DNA of 64,000 nt from JBMHDN01 sp049889355 (GTDB lineage: Bacteria; Pseudomonadota; Alphaproteobacteria; Puniceispirillales; Puniceispirillaceae). The position numbers and the translations under genes are program-made. The notes under the pieces were generated by a model that was given only the letters and a program-made list of their open reading frames with translations, searched no databases and was not told where the DNA came from. The stretch is taken from the NCBI GenBank assembly GCA_049889355.1, contig JBMHDN010000016.1, positions 62,001 to 126,000 of the forward strand. Reading direction: 5' to 3'. Below, piece by piece: positions 10,752-23,105 of this stretch (its first letter is position 1; every line of letters starts with the position of its first letter).

Positions 10752-10783
10752 ATGCGAATCGCGAGATTCACTGCGATTCGCAT
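10752..10783 (-). terminator. Rho-independent terminator after eno
   Basis: Perfect 11-bp stem (ATGCGAATCGC / GCGATTCGCAT) with a 10-nt loop, followed on the minus strand by TTTTTCTT. It lies about 50 nt past the eno stop codon and upstream of ftsB, so it should separate eno transcription from the ftsB-pdh block. Confidence 0.75.
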
Positions 10784-10833
10784 AAATTGGTTATTTTTGA
10801 ATCAGGGCCTTGATTACACGCCCCTCATCTTTT

Positions 10834-12144
<1,311 letters not shown>

Positions 12145-12200
12145 TCATCAATTTTCACATGCTAAGGCGCATGCAAGCCTAAATCACGAGATGCAGTGCC

Positions 12201-13022
12201 TTACACACCGCGCACCGCTTGGTGAATGCGCACCAGCTGTTCTAGCACCGCTGGCATTTCTGACAGCGGGACCATATTCGGGCCATCTGATGGCGCATTA
12301 TCGGGGTCCTGATGACTTTCCATAAACAGGCCCGATACGCCCACAGCGACTGCGGCACGTGCCAATACAGACACAAATTCACGCTGGCCGCCAGAAGCAC
12401 CGCCCAAACCACCTGGTTGCTGGACAGAATGGGTGGCATCAAAAATCACCGGATAGCCCATTGCCGCCATTTGTGGCAAAGCGCGCATATCCGAGACCAG
12501 TGTATTATAGCCAAAGGAGGTGCCACGCTCGCACAGAAGGATGTTATCATTGCCTGCGCCGCTGAGTTTCGCTGCGACATGCTGCATATCCCAAGGGGCT
12601 AGAAACTGACCTTTTTTAACATTAATAACACGGCCTGTCTGAGCCGCTGCCAAAAGCAAATCTGTCTGGCGGCATAAAAAGGCCGGGATTTGCAGCACAT
12701 CCAGCACATCGGCTGCCGGCGCACATTGATCGGCACTATGCACATCTGAGAGCACGGGACAGCCAAAGGCGGCTTTCACATCGGCTAAAATGGCTAGCCC
12801 CTCATCCATACCAACACCGCGCTGGGCATTGGCAGAGGTCCGGTTTGCCTTATCATAAGAGGATTTAAAGATGAAATTCATCCCTGCCTGATCAGCCGCT
12901 TTCATCAGGGCCTCGGCATGAAACAATGTGTGATCCCGCCCCTCAATCTGACAAGGGCCGGAAATGAGTGTCAGATTTTCTGACGGACCAATCTTAAAAT
13001 TACCAAGTGAAACTTGTGTCAC
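12201..13022 (-). CDS. kdsA: 3-deoxy-8-phosphooctulonate synthase
   Basis: Condenses arabinose 5-phosphate with phosphoenolpyruvate to make KDO-8-phosphate for lipopolysaccharide, so the organism makes a KDO-containing outer membrane. Conserved segments are [59 protein letters not shown], shown here as [15 protein letters not shown] and [12 protein letters not shown], and [19 protein letters not shown]. No in-frame ATG fits. GTG at 13022 has GGAG 6 nt upstream and gives 273 aa, close to the family length. TTG at 13034 is the alternative. Confidence 0.95.
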   Translation of the reverse strand: MTQVSLGNFKIGPSENLTLISGPCQIEGRDHTLFHAEALMKAADQAGMNFIFKSSYDKANRTSANAQRGVGMDEGLAILADVKAAFGCPVLSDVHSADQCAPAADVLDVLQIPAFLCRQTDLLLAAAQTGRVINVKKGQFLAPWDMQHVAAKLSGAGNDNILLCERGTSFGYNTLVSDMRALPQMAAMGYPVIFDATHSVQQPGGLGGASGGQREFVSVLARAAVAVGVSGLFMESHQDPDNAPSDGPNMVPLSEMPAVLEQLVRIHQAVRGV

Positions 13023-13066
13023 AACATGCTCCAATCTGCCTATGATTTAAATACCGGCTCATGCCA

Positions 13067-13098
13067 AAAAAAATGACAGGCCAAAGAAATGACAGGCC
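13067..13098. repeat. 16-bp tandem duplication between kdsA and pyrG
   Basis: Two adjacent 16-bp units (13067-13082 and 13083-13098) that differ at one base and end in ATGACAGGCC. They are intergenic, in the region between pyrG and kdsA. One of several such duplications in the window. Confidence 0.85.
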
Positions 13099-13134
13099 TA
13101 ACCACACCAGCTGAATTACACAAAACCGGGCAGA

Positions 13135-15134
<2,000 letters not shown>

Positions 15135-15279
15135 TATAAATGCTCCGCCTCACATGAAAGAGAGGTTCAAACCTTGCAAAATCTCACCATCTTCTAGCTG
15201 ATCATAAGGGGGCTGGACAAGTGAAAAATGACAAATCATCGCGCCCATGACGCCAGAATTTAATCTCTTACAGCCTGCG

Positions 15280-15999
15280 TTAAGAAGGCCGAGCCGTGCA
15301 AATCGCTCTGAAATCAGCAGCTTTGAGTGATGCACCACCTACCAAAACCCCGTCCACAGGCTCTAATCCACAGATATCACCCGCATTTTCAGGCTTGACC
15401 GACCCGCCATAGAGTACCGGCAAGCCTGACGCCACCTCTTTGATAAAATGATGGATATCTGCAATCGCCTCTAAGGTTGCAAGCTTACCTGTACCGATAG
15501 ACCAAATCGGCTCATAAGCGATGACCGCACGTTTTGCTTTTTTTAATTCAGGGAGCACCGCCTCTAACTGAGCTGAGAGCACTTCTTTGGTCAGGCCAGC
15601 TTCATTTTGCACGGCATCTTCGCCGATACAGACCATCAGATTGAGCCCTGCTTGATGCGCTGTGGCTGCCTTTTGGGCAATCAGACTGTTGCTTTCACCT
15701 GCTTGTGCGCGGCGCTCTGAATGGCCAAGCAAAACCCAGGATGCGCCTGCATCTGCTATCATTTGAGCGCTGATCTCGCCCGTATAGGCCCCGGCGGTTT
15801 CGTGATGACAATTTTGTGCCCCGATGGAGAGCTGGCTGTTTGCACTGCGTGCCGCCAGCTCATTTACATACAAGCTAGGCACAAAGAGCATTATCTCATC
15901 TTCTTGGCGCATAAGAGGCAGGGTCTCAGACGCGCCCTTTTCAAGCGTATCTGCCATCGCTCTGGAGCCGTGCATTTTCCAGTTGGCTGCATATATCAT
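15280..15999 (-). CDS. tpiA: Triosephosphate isomerase
   Basis: Interconverts dihydroxyacetone phosphate and glyceraldehyde 3-phosphate. From ATG at 15999 the protein is 239 aa and opens with MIYAANWKMHGS (catalytic Lys). The electrophilic His is in LLGHSERR, the catalytic Glu is in VIAYEPIWSIGTG, and the phosphate loop is in VLYGGSVKPENA. AAAGGG lies about 9 nt upstream of this ATG, whereas the ATG at 16023 directly follows promoter-like sequence. Length is near the lower end for the family. It is the first gene of the minus-strand run tpiA-secG-pyrG. Confidence 0.95.
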   Translation of the reverse strand: MIYAANWKMHGSRAMADTLEKGASETLPLMRQEDEIMLFVPSLYVNELAARSANSQLSIGAQNCHHETAGAYTGEISAQMIADAGASWVLLGHSERRAQAGESNSLIAQKAATAHQAGLNLMVCIGEDAVQNEAGLTKEVLSAQLEAVLPELKKAKRAVIAYEPIWSIGTGKLATLEAIADIHHFIKEVASGLPVLYGGSVKPENAGDICGLEPVDGVLVGGASLKAADFRAICTARPS

Positions 16000-16045
16000 T
16001 TTGCCGATCCCTTTAGATAACATGCTGGTATTATTATACCGGCTC

Positions 16046-16074
16046 TTTATAGTATGACGATATCAACGAGGCAA
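16046..16074 (-). promoter_or_regulatory. Sigma-70-type promoter for tpiA
   Basis: Minus-strand -35 TTGCCT (16074-16069) and -10 TATAAA (16051-16046) separated by 17 bp, about 47 nt upstream of the tpiA ATG. The match is reasonable to the housekeeping consensus; no experimental support is available. Confidence 0.5.
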
Positions 16075-16175
16075 AGCGCTTTTACATTTGCTTTTTTACT
16101 GTCATTTTCGGCTGAAACTGGTAGGACAGAACAATCTGTTTACCGCAATCATATGTGCATAATAGGAATAAAGTC

Positions 16176-18047
16176 ATGTTACAGGCAATGCGATCTGGCA
16201 CGAAATCTCCGCTGATGAAGGGTTTTCTGTTTTTCCTCGCTGGCGGCTTCGCCATCTGGGGGATTGGAGATGTCTCATCTGGGCTTTTTGGACCTGGTGA
16301 TAAGGCGATTGTAGCAGGTGATGAGAGCCGTGGCGCGATGGAAGTCGCCCAGGAATTTGATGTTGTGCGGCGCACACAGCTGGCCGGCATGACCACAGGA
16401 GATGCGTTGCAGGCAGGTGTGCTTGACGAGATTATCGGCCAGATGGCGCGGATTACCTTGCTGCGTGCTGAGAGCAACCGGCTTGGCATTGCTGTGTCCC
16501 GCCAGATGGTGCGCGATGCTATTCGCACGGCCCCTGCCTTTCAAGATGATCTTGGTCAATTTTCAGAAGGCCGCTTTTTAAGTGTGCTGAGCCGTGCCGG
16601 CCTGACCGAAGCCAGCTTTATTGCACAGTTAGAAGATGACATTAAACAGAGACAATTATTAGACCCGATTACCATTGGTGGGCGCTATCCAACAGCCTCT
16701 GCTGAGGCGATTGCCGCTTTCCAACTGGAAAAACGCACCGCCAAGCTGGTCACATTTGAGGTTAAGCCAGATGATATTGCAGAGGCGGATAATGCCGTTC
16801 TGGCCAGCTGGTATGGCGAAAATAGCGCGGCTTATGATGCAGCAGAACTCAGAGAAGCTGAGGTTGTCTTTGCAAGTGTCAGCAGCCTTGCCAGCCAGAT
16901 TGAAATTTCAGCAGAGGCGCTGAAAACCGCGTTTGAAGAGCGCAAAGATAGCTTTGTCACCCCGCCTCTGCGCGGCGTCCGCCAGATGCTGTTTCTATCA
17001 GAAGAAGAAGCAAAAGCGGCTTTGGGCGACATCACCTCTGGTCAGGATTTCGCCGCTGTGGCTGAGGCCCGCCTGAGCTGGACAGCAGAAGATATTCAGC
17101 TGGGCAAGGTTGCATCTGATGATTTGGATCCGGCACTGGCAGAGGTGGTTTTTGCTGCTAATGTCGGCGATATTGTTGGTCCTGTTCAAACACTCTTTGG
17201 ATATCAGATTGCCATTGTGGATAGCGCTGAGGAAGGTGAAGAAGCCAATTTTGACGCGGTGAAAGCAGAATTAGAAGACAGTTTAAAGCGTGAACAAGCG
17301 TTTGATAAGCTGTTTGAGCGTGTCAATGAGCTGGAAGATGCGATTGGCAGTGGGGCAACCCTAGCAGAAGCGGCACAAGGTGCTGGTCTTTCGGTCGTCC
17401 GCCTGCCGGCGATGGATCGCAACGGCCTTGATATAGACGGCAATGTGATTACCGCTGATACGCTTGAGGGATTAGTGCAAGATCCTGGCTTTGTTGCGAC
17501 GCTCTGGGAACTGGATGTTGATGAGATTGGCGCTGTGTCTCAATATGGCGAAGATAGCTATTTTGTGCTCCAGCCTGTCTCTGAAACCGCCAGCCGGACG
17601 CGCGCGCTTGCCGAGGTCAGTGCACGTGTAATGGCAGACTGGAAGACCGAGCAGGCTGTTGCAAAGGCAAAGGCAGATGCAGAACAGGCCAGAACACAAG
17701 CCAGCACCTTTGCTGATATCGCCCTTAGCCCTGAATTCACTCGTGCTGGTACAGGTTTACTGAACGATGATGCTGGTCTGATTGCGCGCGCTGCTTTTGC
17801 CGCCAATATCGGCGATATTGAGCTGATCGAAACCGGCAATGCGTCTGTTTTGATGCAGCTGCAAGATATTATTCCAGCTGACCAGGCCGACATTGACACC
17901 GCGGCAGATAATCTGGCCCAGAGCCTACGTGCGGCGGTAGAACGGGATTTAGGTTCAGCCATTGCAGTCGAGCTCTCTGAGCGGTTTGACCTGCAACTCT
18001 ATCCAGAACGTGTTCAGCAAATTCTGGTGGGTGGTGCGGCCCAATGA
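16176..18047 (+). CDS. PpiD/SurA-like membrane-anchored peptidyl-prolyl isomerase
   Basis: Periplasmic folding factor of the PpiD type, 623 aa from ATG at 16176 (AGGA 9 nt upstream). One N-terminal membrane anchor (about 14-35, GFLFFLAGGFAIWGIGD) is followed by a SurA-like N-terminal domain (about 40-175) and a parvulin-type PPIase region (about 225-350, with RGVRQMLFLSEEEA and GDIVGPVQTLFGYQIAIV). The long C-terminal part (about 360-600) is helical and Ala/Glu-rich, with a second weak parvulin-like stretch. It overlaps trpE by 4 nt (ATGA). A ppiD-like gene directly before trpE is common in alphaproteobacteria. Confidence 0.88.
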   Translation: MLQAMRSGTKSPLMKGFLFFLAGGFAIWGIGDVSSGLFGPGDKAIVAGDESRGAMEVAQEFDVVRRTQLAGMTTGDALQAGVLDEIIGQMARITLLRAESNRLGIAVSRQMVRDAIRTAPAFQDDLGQFSEGRFLSVLSRAGLTEASFIAQLEDDIKQRQLLDPITIGGRYPTASAEAIAAFQLEKRTAKLVTFEVKPDDIAEADNAVLASWYGENSAAYDAAELREAEVVFASVSSLASQIEISAEALKTAFEERKDSFVTPPLRGVRQMLFLSEEEAKAALGDITSGQDFAAVAEARLSWTAEDIQLGKVASDDLDPALAEVVFAANVGDIVGPVQTLFGYQIAIVDSAEEGEEANFDAVKAELEDSLKREQAFDKLFERVNELEDAIGSGATLAEAAQGAGLSVVRLPAMDRNGLDIDGNVITADTLEGLVQDPGFVATLWELDVDEIGAVSQYGEDSYFVLQPVSETASRTRALAEVSARVMADWKTEQAVAKAKADAEQARTQASTFADIALSPEFTRAGTGLLNDDAGLIARAAFAANIGDIELIETGNASVLMQLQDIIPADQADIDTAADNLAQSLRAAVERDLGSAIAVELSERFDLQLYPERVQQILVGGAAQ

Positions 18048-19603
18048 GCCCTGTCAGCCCTTCTGAAACTGCACCCTCTGCAGATAAACCACGTGCGCAT
18101 CACAGCCCTGAGCTCTGCCGCTTTCACTTAGAGGCCGGGCACAACCAGATTATCTATCGCGAGATGCTGGCCGATACCCAGACCGCTGTTGGTGCGATGC
18201 TAAAGCTGGCAGATCAGCAAACCCATGCCTGTTTGCTGGAATCAGTGGAAGGCGGTGAGGTCAGAGGGCGTTTTTCAGTGATCGGGCTGGCCCCGGATTT
18301 GCTCTGGCAATGTAGGGATGGCGTGGCCTCAATCAATCGTACCCCTAAAGATGATGCGGCATTTGAGGTCGATAGCCGCGCACCGCTGGAATCGCTTAGA
18401 GCCCTGATGGCAGAAGCAGAAATGCCAGACACAGCCCCGCTGCCATCCATGGCAGCCGGCCTGTTTGGCTATTTTGGCTATGATATGATCCGTGAAATTG
18501 AAAATATTTCAGATCATAATGACCGCCAGATTGATGTTAGTGATGCGATGCTGATGCGGGTATCGCTGGTAGCGATTTTTGACAGGCTAAAAGACACCAT
18601 TACGCTTGCCACCCAGATCAGGGCAGCTGAGCATACAGATGCCGATATGGCCTTTGCCGAAGCCAGCGCGCGCCTTGACAGGCTGGAAGCCCAGCTTAAT
18701 GCAGGACTGCCTGTTGAACCAAAGCGTGATGTGCATGAGATACCGGCTGAACCGGCGGCAAATATGTCCAAAGAGACTTTTTTCAATATGGTGAAAAAGG
18801 CCAAGGATTATATCAAAGCGGGTGATATTTTCCAGGTGGTGCTCTCGCAGCGTTTCAGCTTTCCTTTCCGTCTGCCTTCGATGGATTTATATCGCTCGCT
18901 GAGGCGGTTAAACCCCTCACCTTTCCTGTTTCATTTTAAATTAGGTGACCTGGCGATTGTTGGCTCAAGCCCTGAAATTCTGGTGCGCCTGCGTGATGGA
19001 GATGTAACCATCCGCCCTATCGCTGGCACCCGCAAACGCGGGGCAAATGCGGAAGAAGATCAGGCACAGGCCGATGATTTGCTCTCGGATATCAAAGAGC
19101 GCGCTGAACATCTGATGCTCCTTGATTTGGGACGCAATGATGTGGGGCGTGTCGCCAAAGCTGGCTCTGTGCACTTAACCTCACAATTTGTTGTCGAATA
19201 TTACAGTCATGTGATGCATATCGCCTCAGAAGTGGTGGGCAAAATCAGACCTCAGCTCGACGCGATTGACGCGCTGATTGCTGGCTTTCCGGCCGGTACT
19301 GTATCAGGGGCACCTAAAATACGAGCGATGAACATCATTGACGAGCTGGAACCTGATAAACGCGGCATCTATGCAGGGGCGATAGGCTATATTAGCGCGG
19401 CAGGCGAGCTTGATAGCTGTATTGCGCTGCGTACCGCGATCCTCCATCAGGGTCAGATGCATGTTCAGGCAGGTGCCGGTATTGTCTATGACAGTAAAGA
19501 GCAGGCTGAATTTGAAGAATGCCAAAATAAGGCACGCGCGCTGATCCGTGCCGCGAGTGAAGCGATGCGCCTTGCCAAGCAGTCAGCAGATAAGGCAGAC
19601 TAA
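18044..19603 (+). CDS. trpE: Anthranilate synthase component I
   Basis: Chorismate-using subunit of anthranilate synthase, first step of tryptophan synthesis, 519 aa. The chorismate-enzyme signature is clear: GDIFQVVLSQRFSFPF, RPIAGTRKRGANAEED, LLDLGRNDVGRVAKAG, FPAGTVSGAPKIRAM and YAGAIGYISAAGELDS. The start ATG overlaps the stop of the PpiD-like gene, pointing to translational coupling. The amidotransferase partner trpG and trpDC, which usually follow in alphaproteobacteria, are not here; a SPOR-domain gene comes next. No trp attenuator was seen upstream. Confidence 0.95.
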   Translation: MSPVSPSETAPSADKPRAHHSPELCRFHLEAGHNQIIYREMLADTQTAVGAMLKLADQQTHACLLESVEGGEVRGRFSVIGLAPDLLWQCRDGVASINRTPKDDAAFEVDSRAPLESLRALMAEAEMPDTAPLPSMAAGLFGYFGYDMIREIENISDHNDRQIDVSDAMLMRVSLVAIFDRLKDTITLATQIRAAEHTDADMAFAEASARLDRLEAQLNAGLPVEPKRDVHEIPAEPAANMSKETFFNMVKKAKDYIKAGDIFQVVLSQRFSFPFRLPSMDLYRSLRRLNPSPFLFHFKLGDLAIVGSSPEILVRLRDGDVTIRPIAGTRKRGANAEEDQAQADDLLSDIKERAEHLMLLDLGRNDVGRVAKAGSVHLTSQFVVEYYSHVMHIASEVVGKIRPQLDAIDALIAGFPAGTVSGAPKIRAMNIIDELEPDKRGIYAGAIGYISAAGELDSCIALRTAILHQGQMHVQAGAGIVYDSKEQAEFEECQNKARALIRAASEAMRLAKQSADKAD

Positions 19604-19628
19604 TTCGTCACTATCTGGCTACTGGTCT

Positions 19629-20903
19629 ATGGGTTTAGCGTCTATCGGAATGTTTGTTTTCACCTTGTCTCAAACGCGTTTTACGAACTGGATTGCCGGT
19701 ACATTCATGGCGGCGGCCTTGGTGATAATATCTGCATTATTTGGGTCTTCTACCCTGCTTATTCGCCCCGCTGCTGCACAATCGAGTCTGAATATTGAAA
19801 GCTGGACCAATTATGGGGCATTGGCTGAACAAGGCGCGCTCTGTGCTGGTTTTGCCTCTGTTATGGAAAGCCAGGATATTCTCTATCCTGAATTGGGCCA
19901 ACTCTGGTCAGAGAGACGTAAATTTTCAGGTGCGGTCATCCGCCGAGCCAGTGAAATGGAAAACGGCAGCCCGGCCAGCGGAGACGCCATTGATAATCTC
20001 ATCTCACAATATCGCCGGTGGCTGATTGTCAATCTGAGTGAAGCCAGTTCTACCTCATCTGAGGGCAGCTCATCTTTAGATATGTCCGTTGAACAAATGC
20101 GCGATATGCTGGCCTTGAATTGCCGATCATTATTCGCCTCTGCTGATGAAATCATCCTGAAACGATTTCCCAATTTGGCTTATCTCAGCGATGGGTCTGC
20201 TAGGCCACAAACAGCTGCATCAGACACGGCAAGGCAAGCACAAACAGACGCCCTCACAAAAGACATAAAGCAGCTGCAAAATGAGCTGGCATTGCTGCAA
20301 GATAAGGTTGTTGATTTACGCAAAGAGAACAGCAGCCTGAAAGGTGATAAGTCTGCTTTGCAGGAAATGCTGGCCGCAACCAGACAAAATGCGGAAAATG
20401 AAATTGCCGCGCTGGAAACCGCCCGCAAGGCAGAGCAAAGCAATTTATCAACGCAGCTGAAAGATGCAAAGGACGCTCTAAAAGCCCAAAAACAGGCTGA
20501 ACAAGAGCAGGCTAAACAAGAACAGGCTGAACAAGAGCAGGCAGCTGAACGCGCCAAAGCATCACAACGCGCCTCTATTGAGATGCCCGCCCCTGCCAAG
20601 CCACAACCCAAAGCAAAGCCGCTGAAACCGGCAAAGAACATATCTGAGGATGAGCGGCTTTTCGTTGCACAGCTTGGTTCTTTTGGCAGTGATGACGCCG
20701 CCAGGAATGCGGCAGATATGCTGCGGACACGCAGCCCAAACCTGCTGGGGCGTCTTGAGCTGAGCATTGAGCCGCATAATCTGAGCAGTGGCGCCCAGCT
20801 TTATCGTGTGCTGACACCTGCGATGGCCAAAATACAGGTGATGCAAATCTGTGACAGCCTTTGGGCGGCTAAATTAGCATGTCTTGTTAAACGCCAGAAC
20901 TGA
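19629..20903 (+). CDS. Exported SPOR-domain protein with coiled coil
   Basis: Likely septum-associated envelope protein that binds peptidoglycan through a C-terminal SPOR domain. From ATG at 19629 it has 424 aa: a hydrophobic export segment (about 15-50, ending near RPAAAQ), a helical region with Cys, and a long coiled coil (about 200-300, LQNELALLQDKVVDLRKEN). A Gln/Glu/Lys tract of repeated EQAKQEQAEQEQ-like units encoded by imperfect 15-bp DNA repeats, a Pro/Lys linker and the SPOR domain (about 345-420, FVAQLGSFGSDDAARNAADM) follow. Start choice is uncertain; ATGs at 19650 and 19707 also fit, and all codons before 19603 overlap trpE. No trp function is implied. Confidence 0.72.
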   Translation: MGLASIGMFVFTLSQTRFTNWIAGTFMAAALVIISALFGSSTLLIRPAAAQSSLNIESWTNYGALAEQGALCAGFASVMESQDILYPELGQLWSERRKFSGAVIRRASEMENGSPASGDAIDNLISQYRRWLIVNLSEASSTSSEGSSSLDMSVEQMRDMLALNCRSLFASADEIILKRFPNLAYLSDGSARPQTAASDTARQAQTDALTKDIKQLQNELALLQDKVVDLRKENSSLKGDKSALQEMLAATRQNAENEIAALETARKAEQSNLSTQLKDAKDALKAQKQAEQEQAKQEQAEQEQAAERAKASQRASIEMPAPAKPQPKAKPLKPAKNISEDERLFVAQLGSFGSDDAARNAADMLRTRSPNLLGRLELSIEPHNLSSGAQLYRVLTPAMAKIQVMQICDSLWAAKLACLVKRQN

Positions 20904-21050
20904 TCAGCTGACACGCTAAGATAAGGTGATAAGGCGGATTTTGATTTTTCTTTGGCAATTTTTAATCCACAGCCTAAGATAACCCTCAATAAACATCAGA
21001 CGTGGCGCTCACTTCAATATTTTTAAGAAGGCGCGTTCGGGGGAAGAGTG

Positions 21051-21335
21051 ATGACAATGACCAGAATTAAGCGTGCCGGTAAGGTTGCTGCTATCGGCCT
21101 TCTTTATGTTGCCTTAAGCAACGGTGCAGTGCTGGCCCAAAATAATGCCGATTTGGAAGTTGATAATAAGTCATTCACCGGTATGACCAACAGCTTTACC
21201 AATGTTGTCAAAGATGGTCGGACATATTTTGAGAATTTTTTTGGCGCAGCTAAAGAGACAGGCAGCAATCTGGTTGATGATGGCAAAGTTATCTTTAATC
21301 GCGTTAAAAAACAGGTCCAAGACGCTATTAACTAA
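21051..21335 (+). CDS. Small exported protein of unknown function
   Basis: A 94-aa protein with a clear signal peptide (basic MTRIKRAGK, hydrophobic AAIGLLYVALSNGA, cleavage likely after VLA before QNNAD). The mature part is about 65 residues, acidic with Asn and Phe (KSFTGMTNSFTNVV, YFENFFGAAKETGSN) and a basic amphipathic C-terminus. GGGGA precedes the ATG. An overlapping GTG codon just before it is a less likely start. I recognise no family. It lies alone between the SPOR gene and the LysE-type transporter. Confidence 0.6.
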   Translation: MTMTRIKRAGKVAAIGLLYVALSNGAVLAQNNADLEVDNKSFTGMTNSFTNVVKDGRTYFENFFGAAKETGSNLVDDGKVIFNRVKKQVQDAIN

Positions 21336-21373
21336 ACAATTCGCATTCTTTAGCCACTGTCAGACTGAGAGTC

Positions 21374-21970
21374 ATGGATCAAGCCAGCCTCTTTTCCTTT
21401 GCTGTTTTTGTCAGCATCGCTGCTTTTACACCAGGCCCTAACAATCTGATGCTCGCGGCCAGCGGCGTGAATTTCGGCTTTCGCCGGACCCTGCCTCATA
21501 TGGTAGGGGTCACGGTTGGTTTTGGCAGTCTGGTGATTGGCTGTGCCTTTGGACTAGGCAGCTTATTCACGCTGTTCCCTGATTTGCTGTTTGGTTTAAA
21601 AATCCTGGCCTTTGGTTTTCTGGTCTATCTGGCTTGGAAAATCGCAACCGCTGGGCCAGCGCATATCCAAGAAGATGCCAAACCGATTTCATTTTTGACT
21701 GCCTTTGCCTTTCAATGGGTCAACCCCAAAGCCGTGATTGTGTCGGTGAGCGGGATGACCGCCTATCTGAACACAGATGAAGGGGTTCTGGCCGGCATGA
21801 TCCCGCTTTTTTTGATTTATGTGTTATTCACCGCCTTATCGGTGATGACATGGGCCTATTTTGGGACGCTGATTGGGCGACTCCTGGCCAGTGATAAAGC
21901 CTATAAGCTGTTTAACCGGATGATGGCAGCCTTGCTGGTAGCGAGCCTGCTGCCGGTCATTTTGGGCTAA
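21374..21970 (+). CDS. LysE/RhtB-family amino-acid exporter
   Basis: Inner-membrane efflux protein of 198 aa with about six hydrophobic segments. It carries the LysE/RhtB signature: an N-terminal helix followed by FTPGPNNLMLAASGVNFGFR and the loop AFQWVNPKAVIVSVS. Members export amino acids and related metabolites; the substrate cannot be told from sequence. It lies 39 nt after the small exported protein and converges with the EamA-type gene. Confidence 0.85.
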   Translation: MDQASLFSFAVFVSIAAFTPGPNNLMLAASGVNFGFRRTLPHMVGVTVGFGSLVIGCAFGLGSLFTLFPDLLFGLKILAFGFLVYLAWKIATAGPAHIQEDAKPISFLTAFAFQWVNPKAVIVSVSGMTAYLNTDEGVLAGMIPLFLIYVLFTALSVMTWAYFGTLIGRLLASDKAYKLFNRMMAALLVASLLPVILG

Positions 21971-21986
21971 TGTTAAGGGCCCGTTT

Positions 21987-22012
21987 TAAGGGCCAGTAAT
22001 AAGGGCCAGTGT
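21987..22012. repeat. 13-bp tandem duplication between convergent transporter genes
   Basis: Units TAAGGGCCAGTAA and TAAGGGCCAGTGT stand end to end (period 13), with a further partial copy upstream near 21974. They occupy most of the 54-bp gap between the two transporter stop codons. Confidence 0.75.
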
Positions 22013-22024
22013 GAAGAGATGGGT

Positions 22025-22924
22025 CTAGGCTTGCTGGCGGCGAGGCTGGACCAGGAATAAGCCAAGACTCATCAAGGCAAAAGCCAGCCAAATCCAGAGG
22101 CTGTAGCGTTCTGAGAGCAGCAGCATAGACCATAAAATCCCGCTAGAGGTCGAGACATAAGCCGTCTGGGCCGCGAAAACAGGACCGGCCACTGCCACCA
22201 AATAGATATAGCCAGAATAGGCGACGAAATGTGCCGCAGAGCTGGTGATGAGGGCGATATCCTCTGCATTGGGCGGCACAGCCAGCCAAAAGGCCTGGCC
22301 TGTGGCAAGAGCCATAAAACTGGCCAGTACCATGGTGAGGATTGAGGCCACAAAGAGTAAATCTAGCGGATGATAAGTGAGCCCCTTAAAATAGGTCAGA
22401 AAATTACCTTCACAGGCATAAAATAGCGAGGCCATCACCGCCACAGCCAAAAATGGCACCATCGCGCGATCTGGTAGGCTGGCCTCTGGCAGGAGGAGTG
22501 CACACATCGCCCCTGCCCCGCATAACAGCCCAGCCATACGCAGCCCCTCTATCTTCTCAAAGCGCATCAAAAGAGAAACCGGATAAGCCAGAAGCGGGAT
22601 CAGCGATATCATCAGGGCCATGACCCCTGCCGGCAATTTCGCCGCGGCAATAAAGCTGAAATAATTGGGCAGCAACGTGCCGATAAACGCCACCATAATA
22701 GCGATACGATAACCATGTTTATCAAGCTGCAAGCGGCGCCTTAACACCAGCAATGCTATGCCGCAGAACAAAGCCAAAAATGCAGATTGCCAGGCGATAA
22801 GCCCAAAGCTGAGGCGGCCGCCTGAAACAGCGATTTTGGTAACCGCAATCGACAGGCCCCAAAACCCGCCTGCCATCAGCAACAGGAAAAAGGCCAGTAA
22901 AAAGGGAGAGGATAGACGTTGCAT
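22025..22924 (-). CDS. EamA/DMT-family permease
   Basis: Ten-helix drug/metabolite transporter family member, 299 aa from ATG at 22924 (an in-frame GTG lies 12 nt earlier). The two EamA repeats are visible as hydrophobic blocks of about 10-145 and 160-295. The family's proline-rich helix end is seen in LPNYFSFIAAAKLPAGVMAL. The substrate is not predictable. It is a monocistron between the LysE-type gene (convergent) and the dioxygenase gene (divergent). Confidence 0.82.
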   Translation of the reverse strand: MQRLSSPFLLAFFLLLMAGGFWGLSIAVTKIAVSGGRLSFGLIAWQSAFLALFCGIALLVLRRRLQLDKHGYRIAIMVAFIGTLLPNYFSFIAAAKLPAGVMALMISLIPLLAYPVSLLMRFEKIEGLRMAGLLCGAGAMCALLLPEASLPDRAMVPFLAVAVMASLFYACEGNFLTYFKGLTYHPLDLLFVASILTMVLASFMALATGQAFWLAVPPNAEDIALITSSAAHFVAYSGYIYLVAVAGPVFAAQTAYVSTSSGILWSMLLLSERYSLWIWLAFALMSLGLFLVQPRRQQA

Positions 22925-23105
22925 ACCAAAAACCACCGCGCATTATTCAGCACCGCTCAATATAGCGATGTGAGCGCATTAATCTACCCGTTGCTGGGGG
23001 TGATTTTAAAATGCAACCTTGCCAAAACTGGCACTGCGCAAAAGCCGTGCTATGTTAAGATGATGAAAAGAGAAAAAAGATATCAGCAGCACAAAGAGGG
23101 ATAAA

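Noticed and set aside
10752..10783. Hairpin between eno and ftsB considered as a protein-binding operator
   Set aside because: The stem is followed by a T-run in the eno direction, which fits a terminator better.
15150..15338. Short minus-strand frame between tpiA and secG ending in QLEDGEILQGLNLS
   Set aside because: It looks slightly protein-like, but overlaps the end of tpiA, has no clear ribosome site and no recognised family; too weak to call.
20180..20767. 195-codon Ser/Cys-rich frame opposite the SPOR-domain gene
   Set aside because: Composition is the complement of the Gln/Glu/Lys coiled coil; the sense frame has clear domains.
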